A stretch of 64,000 nt of DNA, taken from contig NZ_JAFCJJ010000028.1 in assembly GCF_018131015.1 (NCBI RefSeq), forward strand, positions 1 to 64,000, given 5' to 3'. Source of the DNA: Bradyrhizobium diazoefficiens (lineage in GTDB: Bacteria; Pseudomonadota; Alphaproteobacteria; Rhizobiales; Xanthobacteraceae). A program made the position numbers and the translations under genes. A model generated the notes under the pieces. The model saw nothing but the letters and a program-made list of their open reading frames with translations. It was not told where the DNA came from and made no database searches. Positions within the stretch are counted from its first letter, which is position 1. Every line of letters starts with the position of its first letter. This document shows, piece by piece, positions 33,939 through 42,823 of this stretch.

Positions 33939-34649
33939 ATGAAATCGATTTTGCTGGGCGCGGCCGCTGCCCTGCTGGCGCTGGCGGCACCGGCTGCCGC
34001 AGCCGACATGCAGCCGCGCACTTACGCCAAGGCGCCGGCCTACACGCCGCCGCAGCTGATCTACAACTGGACCGGCTTCTACATCGGCGGCCATATCGGC
34101 GGCGCCTTCGCCGGCGACAGCACCTTCCAGTCCAGCGACGCCCGCTTCCTGGGCGGCGTGCAGGGCGGCTTCGACTACCAGTTCGCGCCCAATTGGGTGG
34201 TGGGTGTCGAGGCCCAGTATTCCTGGCTGCCGACCAACAGCAACGGTGTCCTGTTCCCGCTGGGCACGCAGGTGACATCCAACACCGACCAACTCGGCTC
34301 GATCACCGGCCGTATCGGCTACACCTGGGGCCCGACGCTGCTTTACGCCAAGGGCGGCTACGCCTGGCGCAACAACGGCCTCGGCGTCAACATCGCCGGC
34401 GTGCCGCAGGCCTTCACGACCACGGGCAACAGCAAGGACGGCTACACCGTCGGCGCCGGCCTGGAGTACATGTTCGCGCCGAACTGGTCGGCCAAGGCCG
34501 AGTACCAGTACTATAATTTCGGCAGCACCACCTTCACCTCCGGCCCGGCCGACATCGTCGGCGTGCGCGGCCGGGAGGACGAGCATACCGTCAAGGTCGG
34601 TGTGAACTACCGCTTCGGCTGGGGCGGCCAGCCGGCCTCCCGCTACTGA
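33939..34649 (+). CDS. Outer-membrane beta-barrel protein (Omp25/RopB-like)
   Basis: This 236-residue protein has a signal peptide (MKSILLGAAAALLALAAPAAAA). The mature part shows YNWTGFYIGGHIGGAFAGD near 45, FDYQFAPNWVVGVEAQYSW, GSITGRIGYTWGPTLLYAKGGYAW and a final HTVKVGVNYRFGW strand. This is the eight-strand Omp25/RopB pattern of rhizobial outer-membrane proteins. It is likely an abundant surface protein. ATG 33939 is preferred, though 33933 is in frame. A GC hairpin follows its stop. Confidence 0.9.
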   Translation: MKSILLGAAAALLALAAPAAAADMQPRTYAKAPAYTPPQLIYNWTGFYIGGHIGGAFAGDSTFQSSDARFLGGVQGGFDYQFAPNWVVGVEAQYSWLPTNSNGVLFPLGTQVTSNTDQLGSITGRIGYTWGPTLLYAKGGYAWRNNGLGVNIAGVPQAFTTTGNSKDGYTVGAGLEYMFAPNWSAKAEYQYYNFGSTTFTSGPADIVGVRGREDEHTVKVGVNYRFGWGGQPASRY

Positions 34650-34677
34650 CGCAACAGGAAGCGATCGCAATCCGAGG

Positions 34678-34700
34678 AAGGCCGGCTTGTCGCCGGCCTT
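34678..34700 (+). terminator. Terminator-like hairpin after the outer-membrane protein gene
   Basis: AAGGCCGGC (34678-34686) and GCCGGCCTT (34692-34700) form a perfect 9-bp stem with a 5-base loop, about 30 bases after the stop codon, followed by TCGCTT. It is likely an intrinsic terminator of weak type. Confidence 0.65.
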
Positions 34701-34884
34701 TCGCTTGTCCGGCCTCATCCTGGCGCCCGCCATCTGGCGCGTCGTTTGCAGACAAACATTCTGAGATGTGCCTTCTCATGCGCGTCATGGGACTGAGGTA
34801 AAGCAAAAATAATTTTTGCGACTTACGGAACTCGCGCGCCGGATCGCGTTATTATCGAATTGCCGGGCAGGTGGGACAACGAAT

Positions 34885-35127
34885 ATGCGTATCTTGGCGT
34901 CCGTGGCGGTGGTCTCGTGCTTCGCGGTGTGGCCATGCGCTGCCCAAACAATCCTCAAATCCGAGCCTTTGATGTTGGCACCTTACGAGGTCGCCTTCGT
35001 GAAGGACGCCTCCTGTCCGTCCGGCAAGGTGCTCAAGGTCACCGGCGCGATCCGCGGGCTGCACCGGCGCAAGGCCTGCGTGGCGCTTGCTGGCGAGCAG
35101 GCCTCGCTGGCGACCGCGACACCCTGA
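34885..35127 (+). CDS. Small exported protein (DUF6719-like)
   Basis: The 80-residue product has a signal peptide (MRILASVAVVSCFAVWPCAAQ) and a compact mature part: ILKSEPLMLAPYEVAFVKDASCPSGKVLKVTGAIRGLHRRKACV with two Cys that may pair. It resembles a small Bradyrhizobium family that I believe is named DUF6719. Function unknown. Confidence 0.7.
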   Translation: MRILASVAVVSCFAVWPCAAQTILKSEPLMLAPYEVAFVKDASCPSGKVLKVTGAIRGLHRRKACVALAGEQASLATATP

Positions 35128-35164
35128 GGCATTTTGGCCTCCCGTTCGGTCGGGCACACCGGCC

Positions 35165-35419
35165 TCAAGAGTTGAACTGAAGCTCCGTCCGGGATTGCCG
35201 CTCGGCCTCCGCCTTGTTTCTGGCGGGATCCTCGCCCTGCGCCGCCCGGCAGGGCCTGATCTCGTAGTCGTTGTCGAGCACCCGGCGCGGACCCGGCCGC
35301 TCTTCGTCGGCGCTTACGTCCACGACCAGCCCGCTTCGCTGTGCAAGCATCCAGACATCGGCTTCGCTCGGATAGGCCTTGCTGATCTGGGCATCGTTAC
35401 AGAACAGGGCGTAGGGCAT
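35165..35419 (-). CDS. Hypothetical small cytoplasmic protein
   Basis: This 84-residue protein begins MPYALFCNDAQISKAYPSEADVWMLAQ and has a long charged C-terminal helix (EDPARNKAEAERQSRTELQ). It has no signal peptide. The start at 35419 has AAGGCGGGA upstream; a start at 35434 with GAGGT is also plausible. It is probably a conserved rhizobial protein of unknown role. Confidence 0.6.
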   Translation of the reverse strand: MPYALFCNDAQISKAYPSEADVWMLAQRSGLVVDVSADEERPGPRRVLDNDYEIRPCRAAQGEDPARNKAEAERQSRTELQFNS

Positions 35420-35485
35420 CGTTCCCGCCTTCATCGACGACCTCGTTAACGATCTGCCCCTGTGAGGGTTTCTGGCGAAACCGCC

Positions 35486-35587
35486 GATCACGGGGGCGTG
35501 ATCAGGGCCTCCGGCCCTGAGTCGTAAACGAGTCCTGAATCCCAAAAAAAAGAATCCCCGGGACTCATCCGCTGGAATCAGCGGATG
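35486..35587 (+). ncRNA. Array of hairpins, possible structured RNA
   Basis: Four successive inverted repeats lie in 100 bases: GATCACG/CGTGATC (35486-35503, GGGG loop), TCAGGGCC/GGCCCTGA (35502-35520, 3-base loop), GAGTCC/GGACTC (35530-35566, enclosing an A8 tract) and CATCCGCTG/CAGCGGATG (35566-35587, GAAT loop). The last covers the start codon of a 39-codon frame. This could be a structured leader or small RNA, or stacked bidirectional terminators. Confidence 0.35.
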
Positions 35588-35704
35588 TTTCAGGCCATGA
35601 CGATCGCGCTGAAAACCTCCTGTGAGCTGGTGCACCTGCCGTTGACGCTGGCGTTGCTCGGCGCCTGCACGGCCAACCTCTGGTTGGTGTGGTCCTGGCT
35701 GTAG
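35585..35704 (+). CDS. Possible 39-aa hydrophobic microprotein
   Basis: A 39-codon frame runs from ATG 35585 (second ATG at 35597) to TAG 35702-35704. It encodes one hydrophobic helix (LPLTLALLGACTANLWLVWSWL). No clear ribosome binding site is seen; the first ATG is inside a hairpin. It could be a real small membrane protein or chance. Confidence 0.3.
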   Translation: MFQAMTIALKTSCELVHLPLTLALLGACTANLWLVWSWL

Positions 35705-35768
35705 GGATCGTGCCCGCAAGGGATCGTGCCCGCAGGGGATCCTGACCGGCAGGTTGGCGGCAGCTCCC

Positions 35769-36170
35769 TTACTTCTCCGCCGGCCGGTCAGACGGCGCCT
35801 CGCGAATGGCCGCGCGGACTTTGCTGAGCGTCGCGGCGCAATATTCCTCGCGCTCGCGCTCGAACCGCTCCTGGTGCTTGCGGAAATTGGCGATGCGATC
35901 CTGCATCTCGCTGCGGAAATCGCTGGCCCGCGGCGGCGCGAGTTGGACCGGGGCCTGGACCACGATCTGGACGGGCAGCGGCTGGGCCGGGGAGGCCGGC
36001 GGCGGCTCGGCCTCGACTGCAACGGTCCGTACGGCGACGAATTCAGTCGTCACGGCGAACGCAGCCGTTTCGGTCCCCGGCGAATGCAAGCCATCCTTCT
36101 TGCCGGTCACCGACTGGATGAAGGCCATCGTCTGCGCGATCAGTGCGTCGCGCTCCCTGATCCACTTCAT
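35769..36170 (-). CDS. Hypothetical protein with C-terminal coiled coil
   Basis: This 133-residue protein has an N-terminal helix (MKWIRERDALIAQTMAFIQSV), a Pro/Ala/Val-rich linker (AEPPPASPAQPLPV) and a charged coiled-coil segment (SEMQDRIANFRKHQERFEREREEY). There is no membrane segment. AGGGGT precedes the ATG. Function unknown. Confidence 0.6.
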   Translation of the reverse strand: MKWIRERDALIAQTMAFIQSVTGKKDGLHSPGTETAAFAVTTEFVAVRTVAVEAEPPPASPAQPLPVQIVVQAPVQLAPPRASDFRSEMQDRIANFRKHQERFEREREEYCAATLSKVRAAIREAPSDRPAEK

Positions 36171-36274
36171 GGTCTACCCCTGGTTGGACCCATTCCAGCA
36201 AAGCGGGTGCGGCGAATCAAGAAGAGTCGTTGGCGGGGATTGCATATTTTTCCCGTACGCCCGACACTGTTCCG

Positions 36275-36439
36275 ATGGAACTCCGGGAAGACCAGTCCGA
36301 CGAAGCGCAGGGCCTGAGGCTCGTGCGCGCCTTTCTGGCGCTGCCGCCCGACAAGCGGGCAGAGGTGATCGCATATGTCGAGCAACTGGTGGGGGCCCAG
36401 GACCAGCCCGGGCAGGCCGAAAAGGCCTCCCCGGCGTGA
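36275..36439 (+). CDS. Small acidic helical protein (54 aa)
   Basis: A 54-residue frame from ATG 36275 contains GLRLVRAFLALPPDKRAEVIAYVEQLVG, a compact two-helix pattern found in many small rhizobial proteins of unknown role. The frame is open upstream to 36230 without a better start. No clear ribosome binding site is seen. Confidence 0.45.
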   Translation: MELREDQSDEAQGLRLVRAFLALPPDKRAEVIAYVEQLVGAQDQPGQAEKASPA

Positions 36440-36674
36440 GCTATCGCTGGGCGGAATTGACGGTGGGCGCGAGATAACGGGCGCCACCGGCTGCACCGAG
36501 CCGCTTCGCCAGCGCGAACCTGACATGAGGCTGACGTGACCGCCCAGAGCTCGGTAGTTTCCCGCAAGATTATCCGCGTCATTTAATATCAAATTTTAAC
36601 GTTAACGGGTTCCAATCCGGCTGGGACTGCTTCGGTCGGTTTGACCGGACAATCAAAATCAACGGGCGGCTGGA

Positions 36675-38372
36675 ATGAGCTTTTTGAACAATCTGAAGAT
36701 CGTGTTGAAGGTCGCGCTGATCGTGGCCGTGATGGGCTGCGCACTGGTCGCCGTCGCTGCCTTCGGCACAAGGGAGCTCTCCTCGACCGTCGACGGGTTC
36801 AACGAGCTCTCGGCTGCGCAATCCTCGGCGCTCAACATCGTCCGCGCCCAGCGCCGCGCCGAGACCTACCACGCCGCGCTCTACGCGTTGATCACCGAGT
36901 TGACCGAGGCGGGCAACGCCAATCGCGTCAAGGTCGCCAAGCAGAACCGCGATGAAATTCGCCAATATCTCGATGCGGCGATCCAGGACGATCCGGCGCG
37001 CGCAACCGAGATCAAGGCCATCGACGCCCAATTCAAGGCCGTGTTCGCAGGCTGCGACCCCGTGCTCGAGGCCGGCGCAGCCGCAAGCAGCACGGAGGAG
37101 AACATCAGGGTCGCCGAACGCGCCCACAAGGAGTGTGATCCGCTGATCGACGCGATTCTGGAGCGTGTTTCTGCGTTCTCGAACGAGACGGCGAAGGCGG
37201 TGGCCAAGCAGAAGGAGGCGATCAGCCGCGACGCCAGATCCGCAACCTGGACCGTGATGGGCGTCAGCGTCGGCGGCCTGCTCGTCGGCATCGCGATCGC
37301 GCTGTTCATCGGCTTCAAGGCGATGTCGCAGCCGATCGCCCGGCTCAAGCTCGCCATGGAAGGCCTTGCCCGCAACGACCTCAAGACCGACGTGCCCGAA
37401 AAGGACCGCCGTGACGAGATCGGCGACATGGCCAAGACGGTCGAGGTGTTCAAGACCAACGCGCTCGAGGTCGAGCGGCTCAAGGCGGCGCAGGTCGAAG
37501 CCGAGAAGCAGGCTGCCGAGCAGCGCCGCCGCGACATGTTCAACCTGGCCGACGGTTTCGAGCGCGCGGTCGGCGAGATCATCGACACCGTCGGATCCGC
37601 GTCCACCGAGCTCGAGGTATCGTCCTCGACACTCGCCACCACCGCGAAGCGCGCACAGGAGCTGACCTCGGTCGTCGCGGTCGCCTCCGGCGAGGCCACC
37701 GGCAACGTCCAGTCGGTCGCGACCGCGACCGAGGAGCTGTCCTCCTCGGTCACCGAGATCAGCCGCCAGGTGCAGGAATCCGCGCGGATGGCGGGCGAGG
37801 CCGTCGGCCAGGCCCGCACCACGACCGAGCGGGTTAGCGAGCTCTCCGTCGCTGCGACGCGGATCGGCGACGTCGTCGAGCTGATCAACACCATTGCCGG
37901 CCAGACCAACCTCCTGGCGCTCAACGCCACGATCGAGGCGGCGCGCGCCGGTGAAGCCGGCCGCGGCTTTGCGGTCGTCGCCTCCGAGGTGAAGACGCTG
38001 GCCGAGCAGACCGCCAAGGCGACCGGCGAGATCAGCCAGCAGATTTCCGGCATCCAGAACGCGACCCAGGAATCCGTCACCGCGATCCGCGACATTTCCG
38101 CCACGATCGAGCGGCTGTCGGAGGTGGCCTCGACCATTGCCGCCGCCGTCGAGGAGCAGGGCGCCGCGACCCAGGAGATCGCCCGCAACGTGCAGCAGGC
38201 GGCCCACGGCACCCAGCAGGTCTCCAGCAACATCACCGACGTGCAGCGCGGTGCGGCCGAGACCGGCTCGGCCTCCTCGCAGGTGCTTTCGACTGCAAAG
38301 ATGCTGGCGACCGACAGCACCCGCCTGAAGGACGAGGTCGGGAAATTCCTGCGGACGGTGCGCGCCGCCTGA
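36675..38372 (+). CDS. Methyl-accepting chemotaxis protein
   Basis: This 565-residue protein has an N-terminal membrane helix (VLKVALIVAVMGCALVAVAAF), a helical periplasmic sensor region to about 185, a second membrane helix (TVMGVSVGGLLVGIAIALFIG), a HAMP domain (LKLAMEGLARNDLKTDVPEKDRRDEIGDMAKTVEVF) and a signalling domain with the hairpin tip TIAGQTNLLALNATIEAARAGEAGRGFAVVASEVKTLA. It signals ligand binding to CheA. No other che gene is near, so it is an orphan receptor. The ligand is unknown. Confidence 0.95.
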   Translation: MSFLNNLKIVLKVALIVAVMGCALVAVAAFGTRELSSTVDGFNELSAAQSSALNIVRAQRRAETYHAALYALITELTEAGNANRVKVAKQNRDEIRQYLDAAIQDDPARATEIKAIDAQFKAVFAGCDPVLEAGAAASSTEENIRVAERAHKECDPLIDAILERVSAFSNETAKAVAKQKEAISRDARSATWTVMGVSVGGLLVGIAIALFIGFKAMSQPIARLKLAMEGLARNDLKTDVPEKDRRDEIGDMAKTVEVFKTNALEVERLKAAQVEAEKQAAEQRRRDMFNLADGFERAVGEIIDTVGSASTELEVSSSTLATTAKRAQELTSVVAVASGEATGNVQSVATATEELSSSVTEISRQVQESARMAGEAVGQARTTTERVSELSVAATRIGDVVELINTIAGQTNLLALNATIEAARAGEAGRGFAVVASEVKTLAEQTAKATGEISQQISGIQNATQESVTAIRDISATIERLSEVASTIAAAVEEQGAATQEIARNVQQAAHGTQQVSSNITDVQRGAAETGSASSQVLSTAKMLATDSTRLKDEVGKFLRTVRAA

Positions 38373-38410
38373 ACCTGCGCGGCGGCCACTGCCCGCCGTG
38401 CGTTCGCCTG

Positions 38411-38524
38411 CTATCGCGCCAGCAGAAAACCGAGCGCGAGCACGAACAGCGTGGCCGTCATGATGACGGCCGCAGCCGCACCGGCAGCGATCCTGGCCTT
38501 CTCTCGTGGCGTGGCGGGGCGCAT
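38411..38524 (-). CDS. Possible 37-aa single-pass microprotein
   Basis: A 37-codon frame on the minus strand reads from ATG 38524 to TAG at 38413-38411. It has a basic start (RPATPREKAR) and one long hydrophobic helix (IAAGAAAAVIMTATLFVLALGFLLA). The architecture is typical of small membrane proteins, but there is no strong ribosome binding site. Confidence 0.4.
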   Translation of the reverse strand: MRPATPREKARIAAGAAAAVIMTATLFVLALGFLLAR

Positions 38525-38624
38525 CGGATGCCGATGCTACCTGATGTTGAACTCCGGTCCAATCCGTGGTCAGTAGCCGTCCCCGCCACGCGCGCGGGCA
38601 ACGTCCGTCCCCGAAGGCTACCCC

Positions 38625-39344
38625 ATGAACGAGGATGTCAGCGACGGCTGGGCCGAGTCTGCGGCCGCCTGGATCGTCGAGCAAGGCGAGGACGGCGACT
38701 ATGGCCGTCGCTTTGTGCTGGATGCGCCGATGCGCGAGCGCATCGAAGGGCGCGGTTTCCGCAATGCGCTGGATGTCGGCTGCGGAGAGGGGCGGTTCTG
38801 CCGCATCCTGCAGCGCGCCGGCATCCGCACCACCGGCATTGATCCGACCGAGGCGCTGCTTGCGCGCGCCAGGGAGCTGGACCCGAACGGCGACTATCGG
38901 CTCGGCCGCGCCGAGACGATGGATTTCGATGCGGAGTTCGACCTGGTCGTCAGCTATCTCAGCCTGATCGACATGCCGGATCTTGCCGCTTCCATCGCGA
39001 AGATGGTGGCGGCGCTGCGGCCGGGCGGCACACTGCTGATCGCCAACCTGACCAGCTTCCTCACGGCGGGACCGCCTGAGGGCTGGACGCGCGACAGCGA
39101 CGGCGTTCTGCGCTTCGCCATCGACCACTACATGGAGGAGCGGGTGGCCTGGGTGAGCTGGCGCGGCATCCGGATTCAGAACTGGCATCGTCCGCTCAGC
39201 CATTACATGACGCTGCTGCTCGATCATGGCCTCCAGTTGCGATTGTTCGTCGAGCCGACGCCCGCAGGCGGCGATCCCGGCAGGAATGCGCTTCATCTCC
39301 GGGTGCCGTATTTCCACATCATGGAGTGGCAGAAGCCGGCTTGA
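38625..39344 (+). CDS. Class I SAM-dependent methyltransferase
   Basis: This 239-residue protein has the Rossmann methyltransferase motifs: I, NALDVGCGEGRFCRIL; II, TTGIDPTEALLARARE; then RAETMDFDAEFDLVVSYLSL and LRPGGTLLIANL. The substrate is unknown; the ubiE/bioC-like layout fits a small-molecule target. A second methyltransferase follows 77 bp later on the same strand, of a different subgroup. Confidence 0.88.
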   Translation: MNEDVSDGWAESAAAWIVEQGEDGDYGRRFVLDAPMRERIEGRGFRNALDVGCGEGRFCRILQRAGIRTTGIDPTEALLARARELDPNGDYRLGRAETMDFDAEFDLVVSYLSLIDMPDLAASIAKMVAALRPGGTLLIANLTSFLTAGPPEGWTRDSDGVLRFAIDHYMEERVAWVSWRGIRIQNWHRPLSHYMTLLLDHGLQLRLFVEPTPAGGDPGRNALHLRVPYFHIMEWQKPA

Positions 39345-39421
39345 GGCAGGACGAGGTTTCGAACGCGACGCCTCGCATGTATGGTCAGCCCGCGATGGAG
39401 TTCTGATGTGAGCCTCGTCCG

Positions 39422-40108
39422 ATGATCGCCAGACGCCCCCCCGTGCTCGCCCACGAGCGCTTTGTCGCCGACCGCGCGAACTTTGCCGGCCTCGATCTTG
39501 CCGCGCGGTTCGAGCGGATCGAGCGGACCAATTTGTGGGGCGCTGCGACCTCGGTGTCGGGCCTCGGCTCGGAGGACCGCGCCACCGCCACGATCCGGGA
39601 CGCGCTGCCGTCGCTGTTGCAGCGGCTCGGTGCACGGTCGCTGCTGGATGCGCCCTGCGGCGACGCCGGCTGGATCGGCCGACTGACGCGCGATGTCGCC
39701 TACACCGGCATCGACATCGTGCCGTCGCTGATCGACGCCAACCGCGCGCGGGTGGCGCGGGGCGAATTGGCCGGCCGCTTTCTCGTCGCCGACATCACCC
39801 GCGATGCGCTGCCGCGTGCCGAATTGATCCTGTGCCGCGACTGCCTGGTGCATCTCAGCTTCCAGAACGTCGCCCGTGCCGTCGCCCGCTTTCGCGCCAG
39901 CGGCGCACGCTTCCTGCTGGTCACCACCTTTCCGGAGTGGGATGACAATCGCGATTGCGAGGACGGCGATTGGCGCGCGCTCAATATGGAGAAGCCGCCC
40001 TTCAACTGGCCCGCGCCGCGGGAGATCATCAACGAGGCCTGCGAGGAGGGCGGTGGCGGCTGGCGCGACAAGAGCCTCGGGCTGTGGTGGCTGGATGAAT
40101 TGCCATAG
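39422..40108 (+). CDS. Class I SAM-dependent methyltransferase, second type
   Basis: The 228-residue product shows RSLLDAPCGDAGWIGRL (motif I), YTGIDIVPSLIDANRAR, FLVADITRDALPRAELILCRDCLVHLSF and FLLVTTFPEWDDN. The layout suits a methyltransferase of unknown, probably small-molecule, substrate. The N-terminal ERIERTNLWG is characteristic of this subgroup. It may be transcribed with the preceding methyltransferase. Confidence 0.82.
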   Translation: MIARRPPVLAHERFVADRANFAGLDLAARFERIERTNLWGAATSVSGLGSEDRATATIRDALPSLLQRLGARSLLDAPCGDAGWIGRLTRDVAYTGIDIVPSLIDANRARVARGELAGRFLVADITRDALPRAELILCRDCLVHLSFQNVARAVARFRASGARFLLVTTFPEWDDNRDCEDGDWRALNMEKPPFNWPAPREIINEACEEGGGGWRDKSLGLWWLDELP

Positions 40109-40219
40109 CACGTCGAAGGCCGCGGATATGTGACGGACACGGCGCAACGTCCGTTGCTTCGGTCCTTGCCGCCGCGGTAGACTTCGAAAGGCGTTGGCAT
40201 TCTGATGCTGGAGCGGGCG

Positions 40220-42058
40220 ATGAGGCCGAGTGTAGCGATAGCTGCCGTGCTGATCTGGTGCGGCGCGCCGGCGCTGGCGCAGCAGCAGGACGGCGCCGCG
40301 CTCTATGCGATGTATTGCTCACAGTGCCATGACGGCACGGACGGTCAGAGCCGGGTGGCGGCCCGCAGCGCCATGCAGGCGATGTCGTTCGAGCACGTGC
40401 TGGGGCAGCTTTCCTCCGGCAGCATGGCTGTCATCGCGAAGGACCGCAGCGATGCCGAACGTCGCGCGATTGCATCCTTCGTCACCGGCAAGAGCGCTGC
40501 CGTGGGTGCTGCCGACGCGCAGGGCGGCTGCACCCTGAAGGCCGGCGGTTTTCCGCAACCGCTCGACGGTCCGCGCTGGAACGGGTGGGGCGTCGATTTC
40601 TACAACAGCCGCTTCCAGCCCGCCGACATGGCAGGGCTCACGGCTGAGCAGGTGCCGCGCCTGCGGCTGAAATGGGCTTATGCGTTCCCCGGCGCCTCGG
40701 CCTCCTTTGCGCCGCCGACCATCGTTGGCGGCCTGCTCTTCATCGGCGGCACCGATCGCAAGGTGCACGCGCTCGACGCGCGCAGCGGCTGCACGCTGTG
40801 GACGTATCCGACCGATGGTGCGGTGCGCGCCGCGATCAGCTTTGCGCCGCTTCCCGGCTCCGATCAGTTCGCGATCTTCTTCGGCGACTTGCAGGCCAAC
40901 GCCTACGCCGTCAACGCGCTGACCGGCGCGCTGATCTGGAAGACGAAGGTCGAGGCGCATCTGGCCGCGCGGATCACCGGGGCGCCGACGCTGCATGCCG
41001 GTGTTCTCTACGTGCCGGTATCCTCGCTCGAGGAAGCCGCCGGCTCGCAGGCGAGTTATGCATGCTGCACCTTCCGCGGCAGTGTGGTGGCGCTCGAAGC
41101 CGCGACGGGCAAGCCGGTCTGGCAGGCCTACACGATCCCGGACGTGCCGCATCCGACCGGCAAGAACGCCATGGGCACACAGCTTTTTGGCCCTTCCGGC
41201 GCCGCGATCTGGTCGGCGCCGACCATCGATGCGAAGCGCAACGCGATCTATGTCGCGACTAGCAACTCCTATTCCAATCCGCCGGCCGCAACGGCCGATG
41301 CCGTCCTCGCCTTCGATCTCGCGACCGGGAAGCTGCTCTGGCAGCAGCAGGCCACGCCGAAGGATGCCTTCATCGTGGCGTGCTTCAGCGCGGACAGGAC
41401 CAATTGTCCCGACGATAACGGGCCCGATCATGATTTCGGCCAGTCGCCGATCCTCGTGACCTTGCGCGACGGCAGGCGCATGCTCGTCGCCGCGCAGAAA
41501 TCCGGCGTCGTACACGCGCTCGATCCCGACGAGGGCGGCAAGATCCTGTGGCAGACCCGCATCGGGAAGGGCGGTCCGCTCGGCGGCAGCGAGTGGGGCT
41601 CGGCGGCGGACCAGGACCGCATCTATGTCGCAAACTCCGACGTGCGCTTCCGGCGCGACGGCACGCTGCAGCTCGAGCCCAGCCAAGGCGGCGGACTGTT
41701 CGGCCTTGATCTCGCCACCGGGAAGATCGCGATGCAGGTGCGGCCTGTTGATTGCGGCGATCGCCCGCAATGCAGCCCCGCGCTCTCGGCTGCGGTGAGC
41801 CTGATCCCCGGTGTCGTGTTCTCCGGCAGCGTCAGCGGCTTCCTGCGCGCCTATGCCGCCAGCGACGGCAAGCTGTTGTGGGAGTTCGACACCGCGCGGG
41901 ACTTCAAGGCCGTCAACGGTGTTGCCGCCCATGGCGGGGCGATCGACGGCCCGGGGCCGGTCATCGCCGGCGGCATGGTCTACACCAATGCCGGCTACGG
42001 CCAATGGAGCGGCATCGCCGGCAACGTGCTGCTGGCATTCGAGGCAGGGACGGAGTGA
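40220..42058 (+). CDS. Exported cytochrome c / PQQ-propeller quinoprotein fusion
   Basis: This 612-residue protein has a signal peptide (VAIAAVLIWCGAPALAQ) and then a short cytochrome c domain with C33-S-Q-C36-H37. A PQQ-type beta-propeller follows from about residue 110, with repeated GGLLFIGGTDRKVHALDARSGCTLW-type blades and later DLATGKLLWQQQA and ALDPDEGGKILWQTR. The order matches polyvinyl-alcohol-dehydrogenase-like quinoproteins, which oxidise alcohols in the periplasm and pass electrons to a heme. The substrate is unknown. GGAGCGGGCG precedes the ATG at 40220. Confidence 0.85.
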   Translation: MRPSVAIAAVLIWCGAPALAQQQDGAALYAMYCSQCHDGTDGQSRVAARSAMQAMSFEHVLGQLSSGSMAVIAKDRSDAERRAIASFVTGKSAAVGAADAQGGCTLKAGGFPQPLDGPRWNGWGVDFYNSRFQPADMAGLTAEQVPRLRLKWAYAFPGASASFAPPTIVGGLLFIGGTDRKVHALDARSGCTLWTYPTDGAVRAAISFAPLPGSDQFAIFFGDLQANAYAVNALTGALIWKTKVEAHLAARITGAPTLHAGVLYVPVSSLEEAAGSQASYACCTFRGSVVALEAATGKPVWQAYTIPDVPHPTGKNAMGTQLFGPSGAAIWSAPTIDAKRNAIYVATSNSYSNPPAATADAVLAFDLATGKLLWQQQATPKDAFIVACFSADRTNCPDDNGPDHDFGQSPILVTLRDGRRMLVAAQKSGVVHALDPDEGGKILWQTRIGKGGPLGGSEWGSAADQDRIYVANSDVRFRRDGTLQLEPSQGGGLFGLDLATGKIAMQVRPVDCGDRPQCSPALSAAVSLIPGVVFSGSVSGFLRAYAASDGKLLWEFDTARDFKAVNGVAAHGGAIDGPGPVIAGGMVYTNAGYGQWSGIAGNVLLAFEAGTE

Positions 42059-42755
42059 GGGCTTGCTCATGTCCCGGACTCGCTGCAACGCTCTTCGCGT
42101 TGCTGCGCAGAGCCGGGACCCAGGAAGCCACAGCATCCGCTGATGCATGGGCCCCGGCTCTGCAGCGCAGCGCTGCGCTGCGTCCGGGGCACGAGAGCTT
42201 TGTTTGACGATAGACAAGACTGATCATCCTCGCGGCTCATCACCCGAGCTTTGCTTCGTCGCCTCACCCCCGATGAAAGAGGGCGCAGGGAAGACCGGAA
42301 GCCGGCTGGCTCCCACGGTCCGCTGTGCGCAAATGCGCTGAAAACAGATGCACAGCGGCATACAGGGCAGCCTGGACATCCCGGCCTTCCCTGCGCAGTG
42401 GTTTTGACGGCTTATGTCGTGCTCTCCCCGGGGAGCGATGCACTATTGCCCCCGTCACCTTGCGGATGGCTGATGCGCGGGGCCGGTCGGCCAAGCACAT
42501 CACCGCAAGACTTGGCGCACAAGCTCCGGGCGCCAGGACGACACGATTTTGCCGTACGCGAACCATACCGGTCGTGTGCGCGACACCTTCGCTCACGGTT
42601 GCCCGCCCTGCGAGGCTCTTCGCGCCGATGTGGCCCGCGTCCACCGCCGTCCGGCCCGCGTTCGTGACGATCGCGATACGCCCCTCTTCCTTGGGCCGGA
42701 GTGAGGCGATGCATACGCTATTCCCGAAATTCGGTAAAGAAGAATATTTTTGAGA
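42059..42755 (-). repeat. Dispersed composite intergenic repeat, inverted copy
   Basis: This is the reverse-orientation counterpart of 7098-7800, beginning immediately after the stop codon of the quinoprotein gene. The hairpin part lies at about 42063-42203, and the part shared with the long direct repeats at about 42390-42755. Overall identity is high but clearly below that of the 1-993/6468-7461 pair. Reading frames such as 42264-42911 lie across it in several frames, arguing that none is real. Confidence 0.85.
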
Positions 42756-42823
42756 TGGCGACTTGACGCCGCAGCGAAACAGGCGCGCAGCGCCTTGAGG
42801 AACAGACACAAGGAGCGGATCCG

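Noticed and set aside
36579..39635. A 1018-codon open frame on the minus strand
   Set aside because: It lies antisense to the chemoreceptor and methyltransferase genes, has biased His/Gly/Arg composition, no start signals and no domain; it is a shadow of high-GC coding DNA.
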